This document shows, one piece after another, positions 24,440 to 37,900 of a stretch of DNA of 64,000 nt (position 1 is the stretch's first letter; each line of letters starts with the position of its first letter). Both the position numbers and the translations under genes were made by a program. The DNA is from Panorpa germanica (lineage: Eukaryota > Arthropoda > Insecta > Mecoptera > Panorpidae), in NCBI GenBank assembly GCA_963678705.1, contig OY783223.1, positions 5,332,001-5,396,000 on the forward strand, read 5' to 3'. Below the pieces are notes generated by a model. The model was not told the DNA's origin. It saw nothing but the letters and a program-made list of their open reading frames with translations, and did no database searches.

Positions 24440-25394
24440 TTGAAATTATAAAAGTGGCGTTACTGAAGCTACTGTAACTCGTAAATTAATGGCTGCAATG
24501 GCATTAAATTTTGACATAGACAGACTTGTTTAAGGCTTGTGTCAAGTGTGAATTTAGCCTTATGTGTGATCAAATAGAATTTCTAGCAAAATAATAATTA
24601 ATTTTTTTTTAATTAGGCTTCAATAAAATCGTTTATATATATATATATATATATACATATATACAAATGTATAAAATATATTATAGTAATTATACTATAA
24701 AACATTCCGTAAGACATTATAATAATAACTAAGACTGAACCTTCAAGACAAGAGTATGTTATAAATTTATATATGTATATATACATACTATGTATTTATA
24801 TTATATATATATATATATATATATAAATATACGAAATAAAAATATATTATTATATATCATCAAAGAAGGCAGACAGAGTAATATAATATAATAAGTTTTA
24901 TATCAATCATGGTTGGTGGAGGGAAGAAGGGGTATGCAGTCGGGAATAACATACAAGTATAAGATGCTGTTTTGAAGAACCCGAATGTCTAACAGGGAGA
25001 GTGCTAGGATGTCGGACGGCGCTCCCTGGAGCAAGAAGTATATATATATATTTATTTGCCACCACTGTCGGTTAATCCTGGCTCTATGTAGGCTCTAACT
25101 AAATTAGGTTCACACTTAGTTTTTATATTCCTTATGTACTAATATTTAATAATTAAGAAAATATTTATTTAAAAAAATTGTGGTTTGTTAAAATTTCTTA
25201 TCCCTTTTTACGACAACCGTTGGAGTTTTCGAACATTAAAAACTTATCTACGCACTTGTCTAGCCAATATCTATGTTTAAAGTAATAGAAACACTAGAAA
25301 AAGAATTAAGTAGCGTATTAGGAATAATTAGCATTTACTAATTAGTAATCATAAGCCTATAATAGTGATACAATATTATTTATTATATTATTTT
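24440..25394. other. AT-rich DNA with short AT microsatellites
   Basis: AT dinucleotide runs at about 24632-24655 and 24805-24825. A less AT-rich patch at 24900-25040 has no supported exon. Confidence 0.45.
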
Positions 25395-26062
25395 ATATTT
25401 ATTTATTTATTTGCCTTAACTTTTATTCGTCATAGCCACCATCAAACCTTTTTTATACATATTTTACAATTTATAATTCAATTTTACAAATTTATAAATA
25501 TTTAAATAGTTCACTAATTAATTTTGAATCACTTAACAAAAATTTACTATTAACAGGAAAAGTTTTAATCACATCTAATATTTCACTACTGAATTTTGAT
25601 CTTTCTAAACTATAATTTATGCATTCAAATATAATATGATCCAAAGTTCCTTCTTCGCCACATTGACATCTATCGTCGGATTTAATATTAATTTTGTACA
25701 GGTGAGCTAGAGTTTTGCAATGATTACTTTTGATTCTGATTGTAGTTGGTATAATTTTGTGGGACTCATTTCTAAACCATCTTTTCTTACTTAAATTTGG
25801 ATGTAACATATAATGAAATCTTGGTTTCTCAAATTGAAGTTTAATTTTTTGATTATTTCAAAAATTTCATATGAATGTAATTTCACATTCATCTCAATTT
25901 CCAAATTTATTGATTCCTTGGCCAATTTATCCGCAATTTCATTTCGTCTTATTCCACAATGTCTCGGTATTCACATAAATTTTATGGTATTATTCTTATT
26001 TATTATATTGAAATACATTTCCTTAATTTTGCATGTCAAAATATCATTATTTGATTTGTGAT
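25395..26062 (-). mobile_element. 5'-truncated non-LTR retrotransposon (family B) with RNase H remnant
   Basis: On the minus strand the fragment begins in an RNase H domain: a PRHCGIRRNEIADKLAKES-like stretch lies at about 25915-25975, including the characteristic NE-AD-LAK motif, with a stop codon just upstream. The frame 25492-25809 follows, with a C-terminal cysteine motif CQCGEEGTLDHIIFEC. The 3' UTR and an ATTT-repeat tail end at 25395. RNase H followed by a cysteine-rich tail suits the I/Jockey/R1 supergroup. Related pieces lie at 12495, 44684 and 51062. Confidence 0.8.
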
Positions 26063-26710
26063 ATTATTTATTATATATAGGGCAATGTTGTAATTTACAT
26101 ATACGATGCTTCAACACCATAAATCCTCTTTTAAGTTTTTATAATGCTGCATACAACATAATTTTTAATTCATGGAATGCAATTACCTTTTAATTAATAT
26201 TAATTAACACAATATGAATTTAAATGGAAAGCAACTACGTCATCCTTTGGCAGTATATTGCTTGTTATGTATATGGCTTGACTGTATCCAAATAAATCTA
26301 ATAAATATTATTTTATTTGATAGTGTGAAGCAATCTTTATATGATGAATTATAGTGCAGTGTACTGCAGTTAGACTACTGGCCGCTAGATGGGGCGTATA
26401 TATATATAAAGATATATTTTTATAAGCTAAGCCGAGAGAAACGTAATGTGATAAATTCCATAGGCAGCAATTATATCGTAAATTTGGCTTGGCGCAATTC
26501 GACTTATATAAATCATACGTGAAGTTTTCTTCGTATATACTTCATTTCTTAAACATATATATTATACAAATACATAGATACAGGTTAAATATATTATAAA
26601 GTAAAGCGGCGTTCTCATTGGCGAAACATTTTCCTTTAACGTTAATATTATGGAAACGTGTTTGGAATTGGAACTAAATGCGTCTGCTATTAAATCACTT
26701 AATGGTGCAA
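26063..26710. other. AT-rich presumed intron
   Basis: No exon or element recognised. Confidence 0.45.
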
Positions 26711-27337
26711 ATGGGCTTGTGTCCTATGCCTTAATTTCTATAAAACTGTACTATATATTGATAAAGTGGGTTACTAGAACCTCAAATGTTCAATTATTTT
26801 TTAATAACTCCTTATATGTTAAGAGATATTGACAATTAAAAAAGTCATTTTGTCTCTTTAATTATTAAAGGGATTCAACGTTGTACACATTCTAAATGCA
26901 TGTGACATCATAGCCGCTGCCAACCTTACAGCTCATAAATCTCTGCTAGATGTATTTATTTTTCAAAATATCAAATATTATTTACAGGTATTTCAAGGAA
27001 CAATAAAATTTCAATATTATGTCTGCCGTAACAGGATTAAATAAAATAAAAACTTATTATTCTCTGACTTGACTTGAATATTTGACTACCAACAGCTACA
27101 AAACATTACCACAACACTGACCTACTCAACAAATAACTGACGTTAATATGCATTTCACGTCATACACATATGGCCGACCATTTCCAACACTAAAACTACA
27201 ATTCAAATTTTTAATTGCTATATCTCCGTCAACATTTAGATATTTAATAAAATAGACACGCCAATACACTTCTATTAACATCAATTTCAATCAACAATTG
27301 AAAAATCGACCTCTAAAAAATGAGGACACAAGCCCAT
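26711..27337 (+). mobile_element. M1 family MITE, copy 4
   Basis: Full-length, with ATGGGCTTGTGTCCTATG at the left and GAGGACACAAGCCCAT at the right, giving perfect 14-base inverted tips. Flanks are AA and TG rather than a TA duplication, so the duplication has decayed or the insertion mechanism differed. An open frame through the left end (26650-26832) is chance. Confidence 0.85.
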
Positions 27338-28877
27338 TGGCGGAAAAGCTGATAAAAAACTTTTCTAACTAATTTAGGTGTTTACCAGTCATATTTTCGA
27401 TAATTTAGACTTTCATATTAAAAAAATGGCCACCAAAAAAGTGTTTTTGTTCAATATCTTTTTACCCATTGATTTTAAAATAAAAATGCTTATTATCAAT
27501 CTGATAGAGGTCTCAATTTCTACAATTTGTGTATACAATATTTATCTATACATACGCTCTAAAATAGAGCACTTCACTTAAAATTAGTAGTTAATCACAA
27601 CAGCGGATGACATTCAACATCGACTGCATGCGCTTACAATATGCTCCAAATTTCTTAAACACATTATAGTATATAAAGATAGGATTTTAATGTTCTCCAC
27701 CTTTTTTGATTTCCCTGGACTATAGTCAGTGTAAACGATGCTTTAGTCTGCATTTTAGATTTTGTAATACTAAAATAACTACAAAATAAAAAAAAATTAG
27801 AAATATATTTTATGAAATAAGCATTTGCTTATTTAAATTGCATAAAATAAATAATGCGATCGAAGATATTTTCTTGAATACAAATGAAACTTAATTTATT
27901 TTATATTTTTTCTAACTTGCAATATTTTATTATATGCCTAATTGTGAAATATTTGCAAACATTCGTATTTACTATATTCGTTTTTCACCCTTATTTAGAC
28001 TAGGTGAGAGAGAGGGTTGACTCAAGCCCGAGCCTTGTTTCAACATTGTTATACAATGGTTTGTTTTTCTTTGTGCAGCTGTACGTTCTAAATTAATAAT
28101 AATGAAAATAATTGAAAGTACAGTCTCACTAATAAACAAGTGTTTATATTATAATATCTATGTACTAAAAATACACAGTGTTGTATTGCAATAGATTTGA
28201 AAATATTACATATTTTATTCATACGATACGAAACAAAAAAAATGTGTATTATTTGCAGTGTACTGATGAATAGTTTTGAGGTTATCTTTTTCCATTTGCA
28301 TATTAAAAAACATTTCTTAATTTTAAAATACATTTTCTTTAAATATTATCTAATATAAAATTTAATCTATTAATTCAAATGTAGTAGAGTTGCCGCATTT
28401 TATAAATCTACTACAATTACAGTGCAGTGCATCTTCCAGGTGTCAAATAAAGATGCTACAAATTACTATATTCGTAGTGGTACTGAAAGTTAATTAGTTT
28501 AGCTGTGGCAAGTGCGTAATAAGTGATTATAAATTCAATAATATAATTATTTTATTATAAAATAAATTCATTGCTTATTGTGTTTATCTATATATGTACT
28601 CTCTTTCGTTTGTAAACGTTAACAAGTCCCAACTTGTTTTGTGCAAATGTAAACATTAGTTGTCAGTTTTGCAAGGTTAAGGAACCATGTACAGGCAGAA
28701 GTGTTGTGTTTTAAATAATACTTAAAATATTGTTTTAATTTATATTATAAATACAAATTACAATGACAATGGTGTACTTTTAATAAATCTAAACGTATAT
28801 CAGTGTGATTTAGACAATGAAGTGTTTTTTGTGATTAGTGGAAAACCTCTCATAACACCTGTAGAATTTAATTGAAT
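27338..28877. other. AT-rich presumed intron
   Basis: No exon recognised. Small stretches resemble material near 2780-2900 (TATTATCAATCTGATA, then AAAATAGAGCACTTCAC), suggesting an old shared repeat. Confidence 0.45.
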
Positions 28878-29118
28878 AGGCTCCTATTTTGTAACTGTTT
28901 AATTTGCTTCTGTTAACTTCTGATGATTTTTCAAAGTCTTATATTTTATAAATTAGGCTACTGATGTCAGCTCCAAGGCATTAGATCCATTTTGCCCTTT
29001 ATTTAAAATCTTCTGATAGTTTTGTCTAAATTTACATAGCTTAATTTAGAAAATATAGGCCTTTGAAAAATCGTCAGAAGTTAGCAGATGACAGGTAAGC
29101 AGTACAAAATAGGAGCCT
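28878..29118. mobile_element. MITE with AGGCTCCTATTTTG termini, copy 1
   Basis: Inverted termini AGGCTCCTATTTTGTAACTG and CAGTACAAAATAGGAGCCT bound a 241-bp unit with internal AAAATATAGGCCTTTGAAAA. The same unit recurs at 53420-53634. Target duplication is unclear and there is no coding. Confidence 0.75.
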
Positions 29119-30727
29119 TAGTTTTGTTACATATTGTTTTATAAAAGTAGTGGACTAAGGACTTTTATTTAAGAAACTAATTAGAATTATGTGTGAATGA
29201 CATTAAAGTGTTAGTGAGTGATGTGCTCCAGAAGATTGTCTAATCTACAAGTGCAATGTAAGTCCTATTGTAATACCTTATATGAACATTTAAAATGTAT
29301 TTTACATACCAAGACTTTGTGTTGACAATTTGATTTTCAATAGAATGACATAACCTCATTTTGTGTAAAGTAATTCTTGATGTGGTACAACACTTTAGGC
29401 ATTTATACACAAAATATCCTAATAAATATGTCTATGTATTAATTATATTAGTTAGATGTTAGACTTAGAAACTAATAATATTTGTTTCGTTTATATAGTA
29501 TTGTTTTTTCCTATTTTAATTCGGTTGAATAGTGTTGCTGTAGAATCAATCGCCGACATAGGGGGCCCTTGTCTTTACAGTAGGTTCTGTGTTCAATGTT
29601 CTCAATGCTTTGGCCTCCTAGTAAGTCTGTGTTGCTGGTATATTCCTTGCCCTCTCTGCCCTCACTTTTTTTTTGAATGAGTCATACGGACTTGTTTTTA
29701 AAAACACGTGTAGTGACATGAGAATACTGCAACAGCGAATCTGCGTTGACAGAATGACAGCGGTGAACAGATACGACTTTAGGGGTTTTTCGTCAATTAA
29801 ATGAAATTTTATTTCTTAATTTCTACATTTTTTTAATGAATATAATTCATTACAAACACAATCTTTTGTAGACATTTTTCTACTGTTTTCATGGTAGGAA
29901 ATTGCAGATCGCGTTATAAGATAGATATATGCTTAAAGCTATGTTAATATATGCTTAAAGAACACGCTAAAGTTTTATTAGTTTCAAAATAAATTTGTTA
30001 TAATTAATTATATAAAAACATAATCTAGTAAAAACTAAAAAAAGAAAAAATATGACAGCATCTAGAAATGTAATAAAATGTCTAATCATATTAAATATTT
30101 ATATTAAAGGCGACTCGTCCACAGCGTTCTGCTTTCCCTTTACGTCTCCATTCCCTTACTCCTACCCCCCTTCCCATCATGTCTGTTTCGAACTACCACC
30201 AGTTACGTTACCCTGCAGCTTTATTTTAACTCAAATGTTTAAAGAAATGTGAACAACACAAGAAAAATGCTATGAAATTGTTTTACATTTAAAAAATAAA
30301 AGAATGGATTCCTTGTCGCCTATACTATTCTTACATCTATTCTTTTTCATTTCTTCTCTCTCTTTCACTCTTTTTTACACCCCTTTTCGGAGCATCTTAC
30401 TGTATTATTACTATACATATAAATATAATGTAATTGGTGAATTGAAAGAATGCAGGTGAACATCTTGAGAAATTAATATAAAATATATATTATTTCTTTT
30501 CATAGTAATTTTATAATTACTACAGGTTTTGTTCATTAGAACTGATATTTTATAAGCGTTATTTTTATGGGTGTTAATAAATTATTTTGGGAACACATTT
30601 ATTCTTAAAGCATCTATGGGAAAAAGTTTTTTTTTTGCACCACGTTTTAGAGTTGTACCTGTTAGTCAGTTATATAAAGATTTGACCGAAAAATGAAAGA
30701 TCGTAAACTATAAACTTGCATTAATTC
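29119..30727. other. AT-rich DNA with a GC-richer patch
   Basis: A clearly less AT-rich patch spans about 29530-29690 inside a 74-codon open frame (29456-29680). It has no domain and no convincing splice context, so it is not called as an exon. Confidence 0.4.
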
Positions 30728-31003
30728 TTATTTTGACATTTTATAAGTTCTCTCAAAAATCTCTCCTACTTTCCGCTCGATATATCGGGAACGGTTGATC
30801 CTACGAAAAAGTACAAAACTTCAAATTTGTAGGGAATTTAATACTCTACAATTTTACTAATAACTGTAAATTTCATATAGTGCATAGGAAACAAGATATC
30901 TACAAAAAAACGGTTTTCTGTGACCTTTGACCTTTGAAAATCACGACTTGCATTCACGAGATTCTACTAGATTTTTGAGAGAACTTATAAATTGTCAAAA
31001 CAA
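30728..31003. repeat. Inverted repeat of ~35 bases around ~200-bp spacer
   Basis: The arm at 30728-30762 (containing TATAAGTTCTCTCAAAAATC) and the arm at 30969-31003 (containing GATTTTTGAGAGAACTTATA) are reverse complements with few mismatches. Possibly the core of an old inverted-repeat transposon; true ends not identified. Confidence 0.55.
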
Positions 31004-32409
31004 AAATGTCTACAAGTTTTTAGCTTATTTCGAAATTGATACCGTATTTAACTCGGTTAAACAGATTATGGACTCAGTGTACATCGTTTTTTATAACGCT
31101 GTTACCAAAATATAATATTTCGGACGTTATACTAGTTTAATATATAAGTAATATATATATGTACATATCGTATAAGATCCACCAGGCCTTGCTGTAAAAA
31201 ATAAAACCATTTCGCGCAATTATTTTTTATATTATGATTACGATTATTATTTTATTTTTACTGTAATATTATTATAAGAAAAACGAGTTCATGGACGTAC
31301 TACCATTAAGACATATAACAAACGCTCAACCGGGCAGTAACATCCCCTCCCCCTCCCTCTTACAGTCTCTTTACCCCCCATTTCCTCACCTTACTCATTC
31401 CAATATTCTTCCCCCCAACGCTCAATACCTCGCTGGCATTATTATTATATGTTTGGAATATAATAATATATATTATATATACCTCGTATATGTATATGTA
31501 TATGTATATGTATACATGCGTCGAGGCGAAGAAGAGTTAGACAAAATGTTTAGATTCCATTCTATCACAGATTCCATTCTGTCTAGTTTAAATTTTACTC
31601 AATATACAATCTGAAAACGCTCTCATATATATTTATCGATTCAATATGCAGATAGCATTTATCTCAATTTATAATAGAGATAAACTTGTCGAATATCGCT
31701 AGAGCGCATACAACTCAAATCTTCTTTTCGTTGTTATCTCAAAATTCAATATTTGGAGTTGTCTTACTAATAAAGTGGACCATCGATATATTTGTCAAAT
31801 TTTATTTTAGTTAGTGAAATTATTATTAAACATATTACCAATTAAAAGTGTCGTTCAAAGTGACAACACTACATAATTTGGAAGATTGACATGACAAGTT
31901 TCCTGCTACACGGTAGAACGAATGTTTGATCCGAATGATTTATTTAGTTTATTAATTTGTTGATATTATTGACACTGACACTGTTTAACAAAAACTTTCA
32001 AGTAAATAAAGAAACTTTCAAGTATAAAACCTTCCTTTGTTGGACGATTCGTGCAGCAGTGCATGGCATGTGGATCAAGTGCGTGGTGGGGGTAAAAGAC
32101 CGACAACAGCCCGAACTTTTTCCAACATGAACATTAAACTAATTTCACTAGCACTTGTTTTTATGAAAGTTAAATTAATTATGTGCACACACAACTATAA
32201 ATTAATAGGCAGCAATGTAATACATATATGAGGTCACAACACTATAAATAGTAGAGGTTATTGATAATAGAATATAATAAAAAAATAATTGTAATGTTTA
32301 TAATGTCACAATTTTTTTAACATTGCTTTTTAATTATTATTTTAATTGGATATTTATATTGGTTGTAAATTTTCTAGCCGGAAATATTGTATTGTATTCT
32401 TATATGAAT

Positions 32410-32411
<2 letters not shown>
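31004..32411. other. AT-rich presumed intron
   Basis: A C-rich patch at 31335-31430 gives a 107-codon open frame (31291-31614) that ends in a TATATG microsatellite. No domain is present and it is treated as non-coding. Confidence 0.45.

Positions 32412-32478
<67 letters not shown>
32412..32478. repeat. AT dinucleotide microsatellite
   Basis: About 65 bases of uninterrupted AT repeat. Confidence 0.95.
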
Positions 32479-32483
<5 letters not shown>

Positions 32484-32970
32484 GTGTGTATATTTATAAA
32501 TATAATTATACCATGTAACATACGTCAGTAAAAATATGATAAAAAATTCTTAGAATAAATTAAAAAATAAAAATAAGTTTATAAAAATATATACACTTAT
32601 TATACTTACATGCATACTTATTAAATACTAGAAATTATTCTTATTGTTTTAAGAAAATAAAATATGTTATAACAATCAGAATCTAATTGTTCTTTAAATA
32701 AAAATATTGTTAATAATAACACAACGAACGGTATTTCATTTATTTAAATATGTAAACATTACAAATATAAAAAAAACGTAGCTAAGTTATAATAATAATA
32801 ATATTGTTTATACTATATGAAATAAGTGATGCGATTGTATCACATCTGTAACATCACACAGTCACGGAGACAGGGCCGGTTCGATGTAGTAACATCATAT
32901 CAACCAAATCATATCGGCGAATCTACTACTTAGTAAACAATTTGGTGAAGTGTCCTGTTTTGTAACGTTT

Positions 32971-33400
32971 CTATCCATAGAGATATAAGAATAGAATGGG
33001 CAAGAGACTGAATACTGTGATAAAGGCAAAGAGAGAGATAACCGCGAAAGTCCTCTGTGTCTCTTTCTAACCGAGTACTGTGATTGACTGCCGCACTAAC
33101 GAAAATATAGCTATACTAGAGCCATGTTGCGTCAGAGTGGGGGCCTGTTGGTGTCTTTATTCATTGTAACATTTACTGTATGCTACACTCACTATTACAA
33201 ATATTTTTATTTTAATTTTAACAATAGCGTCTGCTTGCTTGTTTACTCTCTACCGTTCCACCAATTTACCAAGCCAGCAGCAGCGGTTCGACTAGGAAGA
33301 AACAGATAGGACTTTCGCTAGGCTATCTCTTTGCCTTTATCTCTTCCTTTTACACGCGGCTTACGTATAGCTCCGACAAATCTAAATTAGTATGCTATTA
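32971..33400. repeat. Inverted-repeat element related to 4850-5320
   Basis: The left arm around 33019-33055 (GCAAAGAGAGAGATAACC then GCGAAAGTCCT) pairs with 33307-33345 (AGGACTTTCGCTAGG then CTATCTCTTTGCC). The outer flanks match the 4850-4920 region in direct and inverted form. MITE-like, no coding; ends uncertain. Confidence 0.5.
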
Positions 33401-34036
33401 AGTACTTTAAGTAGTTTTCGTATTGACTGTGGACTATGCTTCTCTTTCCGATTGTCACGAGCAAACTATCTTAAGTTATTATCCGGTATTCATGGGCAGT
33501 TGCGTATATTTAATTTCCAACACCACCCGCGATGGACGGCGCTAACCTTGAATCGTTAAAACAAAATACCATAACATTGCTTACAATGTTGGATAAAATA
33601 TCACACATACATGTAAATAAATGAAGCAGCATGGATCGTACGTTGAAACTAATAATATTAAATAGTATATTATAGAGTTAATATAGTAAATGGTACAAAT
33701 TGATCGAATTTATAACTATTGTACCATATATTGTGTATATTTATATAAATATACATGTAGAAATTATATTTATTATTAATACAATTGTCATTGAATTATA
33801 AAAATGTGCGCATGTTACTAATACATATATATTATATTACGATTCAGAAGTCATGTGTAATTACATATATCTATCTATGTGTATGTATATACATAATACA
33901 TATATATATGTACATTTTGCATGTATTGAATATTGTATTCAACTATCATATCCATTGTAACCAATGATTATATATAATAAATATAAATACGTTTAATGAT
34001 ATTACAACTTATTCGTGCGTCATTTATTACGTATAC

Positions 34037-34092
<56 letters not shown>

Positions 34093-34310
34093 TTTATATA
34101 TATATTTTTTTTTTTTTCAAATTCTATTTTTTTATGCTCTTACCGAATGAGTATGGGAGACGGGTTTTTGTCACGTCTTGTCCCACTTTTTGAATCACTT
34201 ATTTGAGTGACTCCAAACTATCGTTGTGGCTCACAAATGCTATTTTTTTTTAATATTGTTTCCTTACGTATTAACATATTGCATACACACACATTTCATT
34301 TAAAAAATTG
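33401..34310. other. AT-rich DNA including TA microsatellite and T-runs
   Basis: A TA dinucleotide run at 34040-34074 is followed by long T-runs to about 34117. Open frames across it are artefacts. Nothing else recognised. Confidence 0.55.
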
Positions 34311-34318
34311 TTGTTAAA

Positions 34319-34968
34319 TAGGGATGTTAAAAAATAATCGATTTTTCTTTTAATCGATTATTATTTTCGTATAATCGATTTTTTATAATCGATTTTCAAA
34401 GCCATATTAATCGATTTTTAATTAATCGATTAATAAATTACGCGATTAAATCGATTTTCATAAATAGCACCATCTATGCGCCGAATGAAAAAACTCGAAG
34501 CATTATTATTTGCAAGTTAGTAAATAAAAAACGGTGCCATCTGTAGTTATGTCGGCGAGTTAAGTAGTTTCAGTTTAGTGAGTGAGATCTTCTGAGTCAG
34601 AAACCGTATTTTAGGAAAGAGATTATCAAAATTATTGTTTTTAAACTGCTTACCGGAAAAATTATGAGAATAATATTATTCTAATTAAATGTATCATTTT
34701 TTAGCATCATGTGACAAGTTGTTTATTTTTTTATTCATATTATTTTATTTCATTTTTAATCTGATTAATTGTTAAAATGAATCTCTTAGGTTTATTATTG
34801 GAATATGAAAAGCATGGAGGAATTTAAATAATAGAAAAAAATCGATTTTTTCGAAAAAATCGATTATTTATTTTCATTAAAATCGATTATTGACAAATCG
34901 ATTAATATTTAATAAAATGAAATCGATTTTTATTAAATCGATTCTTTTCCATTCATCTCACATCCCTA
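34319..34968. mobile_element. Non-autonomous hAT element with 8-bp target duplication
   Basis: Termini TAGGGATGT and ACATCCCTA are inverted repeats. A perfect 8-base duplication TTGTTAAA lies immediately outside both ends (34311-34318 and 34969-34976), the signature of hAT transposition. Both subterminal zones hold many copies of the palindromic core AATCGATT (about 34334-34460 and 34840-34945), plausible transposase-binding sites. The 650-bp element has no transposase. The intact duplication and tips suggest fairly recent insertion. Confidence 0.9.
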
Positions 34969-34976
34969 TTGTTAAA

Positions 34977-37900
34977 TACAAATTTATGGATAATAAAAAT
35001 GATTATAGAATAATTTATAGAAAAGGAAAAACATGAATTTAATTAGTAACGTTATTTTTTTAATATATTTTTATTTTCTGTGTCAAATTTTACAAATCAA
35101 TAAGTTTTAAATTTAGATAAGAAATTAATTTTATTTTATATGTACTTGACAAGCAAATAGAGTCCAGTCAAACTATGTTATAAGATAGTTAAGTCAAGTT
35201 ATTTGTATTTCGTTTATTTGTGGAAAGTAATATATATAGACGTCTCTTTCTTAGACTAAGACTGCACTGCGGAAAAGAATAGTGCGAATAGAATCTTAGA
35301 AATCTGATTTAAAAGTCGAATAAAAGTTATTATGAGGCACCTGCCTAAGAAAGACATGTTTGACTAATGAACTGGACGATCTATATGCTTCCCGACTCAT
35401 AGTTTGAATACTATTAAGTAAATCGTTTGTTCAAGCAATTAATAAATAATAATTAATAATATTTCATTGTTAAGAAGTTCACGCCAATTTTAACATTTAA
35501 TTATTATTATCGCTTTATTTACAAAATGAATCTAAAAGTTTCAATATTTTTTGTTAAACTAATTATTATTCTGATAACGTACATTACTAAAAGAATAAGT
35601 GCTTTAAGTATGGTGAAACGAATATTATTTCCAATAAGAATTTTTTATATAATAGGATTTGGAACGTGAAAACTATAAATTGACAATCTTTTCACGGCTT
35701 GGACTAAATATTTAGACTGTTTAAAGATAAAACGTAAAATATATGTATATATTATTGAACGTAATATTTTTATTAAACAGTACGTAGTTTTATTTACAGA
35801 CATTTTTTTACAATACAAAAGCATTTTTTATATAAAAAGGACGTTGTAAGATCCTTTAATTCTCAAAATTATCTACTAAAGAAGTTTTATGATTATGTTA
35901 ATCGCAAAAAAGTGGATTCATATTACAAAAAGCCGTAAAAATTGCGTTGTTACGTAGCGTTGTATTTTAGGTAACATTGTTTACGTATTAACCTAACAAA
36001 AAATTATCCAAATCAATTGAAATTTTTTTACAAGATGAACCTATAAAAGAAAGAAATAATAATTGTTCTATTGAAAATAAATCAATCACAAAACCTCACT
36101 CACATTAGTAGCCATCTGTTAAGTGAAAATGTTTCTTTTTTGGTAAATTTTCTGTTTTAGAACTTCAATTCAGGGGCGCTACAGGCAGTGCCGAATTAAC
36201 CATGTCGGAACCACTTGGCAATCTATGTCTCGGAGCCCTTATACTATATTACGTAGTTTTTTTTTTTACTATATTACGAAGGTTGAAAATTTGAAACAAA
36301 TGAAATAAAAATATACGTATTTTTTTTATTAAATCTTTTTGTAAAGTATAATATGCTTAAATATTAACTCTTCTAATTTTTTTAGATACAAAATCGTTTA
36401 AAACATTTTGAAAGTTAACCTTTTCCAATTCATCATTTCAATCGTCATTATCGCCAATAAATTTAAACGGTTTTGAGACATTGATGAACAACAGATTTAA
36501 TTTTGATAAGTTACGTTCACCCGTGGCGTTTGTAATCATCAGACTTTCTATATATTTACAATGCTGTCCTTATATTCGGAAAAATTAGTTTATACCATCG
36601 GCGGATATTTTTTCTCGGGGCGCTGTTTAATGTATAGTGCGGTCCTGGCTACAGGTACCGCGCACCTGAAGAGCCGACCCTGTTTTTATATATAATATAG
36701 AATAAAGTAATACCTAATCCTCACTTGTTGACACATATACTTGTAATTATTATTATTATTACAAAAGCAAGGCGTGGTGACCACTAAGCCTATATATTTG
36801 ATAATGATAACAATATTTACACTATACTATAAAACCTACAAAATTTAATATAATGTAATAACATATTAAAGTAATATATGTATATATATATATATAGAAT
36901 AATACTATAAACATTAATATAATAATAAAATAATATTAGATTTCAGGGCTTTAGTTTTTCGTGGTAAAGTCATATGACTTTGTATATTTTATATATGGTT
37001 GTAAAATAATATAATAAAAATAAATTAATTAAATAATTGCTGAAATAAAAATAACAAAGGTGTAGGCGTTATATCAAATAATATAAATAATTAGAATATT
37101 AGGAGCGGTTTTGTTCGGGCTTAACTTTGTTTTATTTAAGATATTTATATAGATTTTTTTGATAAAATATGTAGTTTACTAGAGCTTAGTCCCGTCAAAT
37201 TATAATTCCATTAATTTTACATATAACAACAAATCATTTTTCATATAAACTGATTAAAAGAATATATTTTTTCCAATTTGTTCATTATGGGACAATTTTT
37301 TTTTTCAAAATTTGGGGCTTTTTTTTCGATTTGTAAATTAGGTACCAAAGTTAGCCCATATATAAAATTTCAACTTTCTAGCCCTATTTTTACGCTCGGC
37401 AAAAACTGCCCCCGTGCCCCCAAATAAAATTTTTGAATTTTCAATTTTTTTTTCTTAATAACATATTTTATTATTATGTTTTCCAAAATTTGAGTTTTCT
37501 CCAAAGATTCCTACTGCGCCCCCTAATTTTCTAAACACCCCCTTTTCCAATTTTTCTATTTCTAATTTTCAAAAAATGTTATCATTAAACACCGTAATAT
37601 ACATGCCAAATTTCAACTTTCTATCTTTTATGAATTAAAAGTTATATGGCAAAAAAGTAAAAAAAATTTTTTTTTAGTTTTTCCAAAATTACGGGTTTCC
37701 AGGAAATTCAGGGGAAAATCCGAGGACGCCAAAAGTCTTAGAATTTTTATAGCTACGAAATAGACAATTTTCAGGAAAATGCGCGGGGCCGTTTTCGAGC
37801 CTCCATACGAATCGCGTAAACATATAAAATTTCAGTTGGAACATTATAATATAGGAGGATATATAAATGCCAACTTTTCAGTTTGACGCGCTTGCATTAG

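Noticed and set aside
31291-31614. 107-codon open frame as an exon
   Set aside because: Composition reflects a C-rich patch followed by a TATATG microsatellite; no domain or splice signals.
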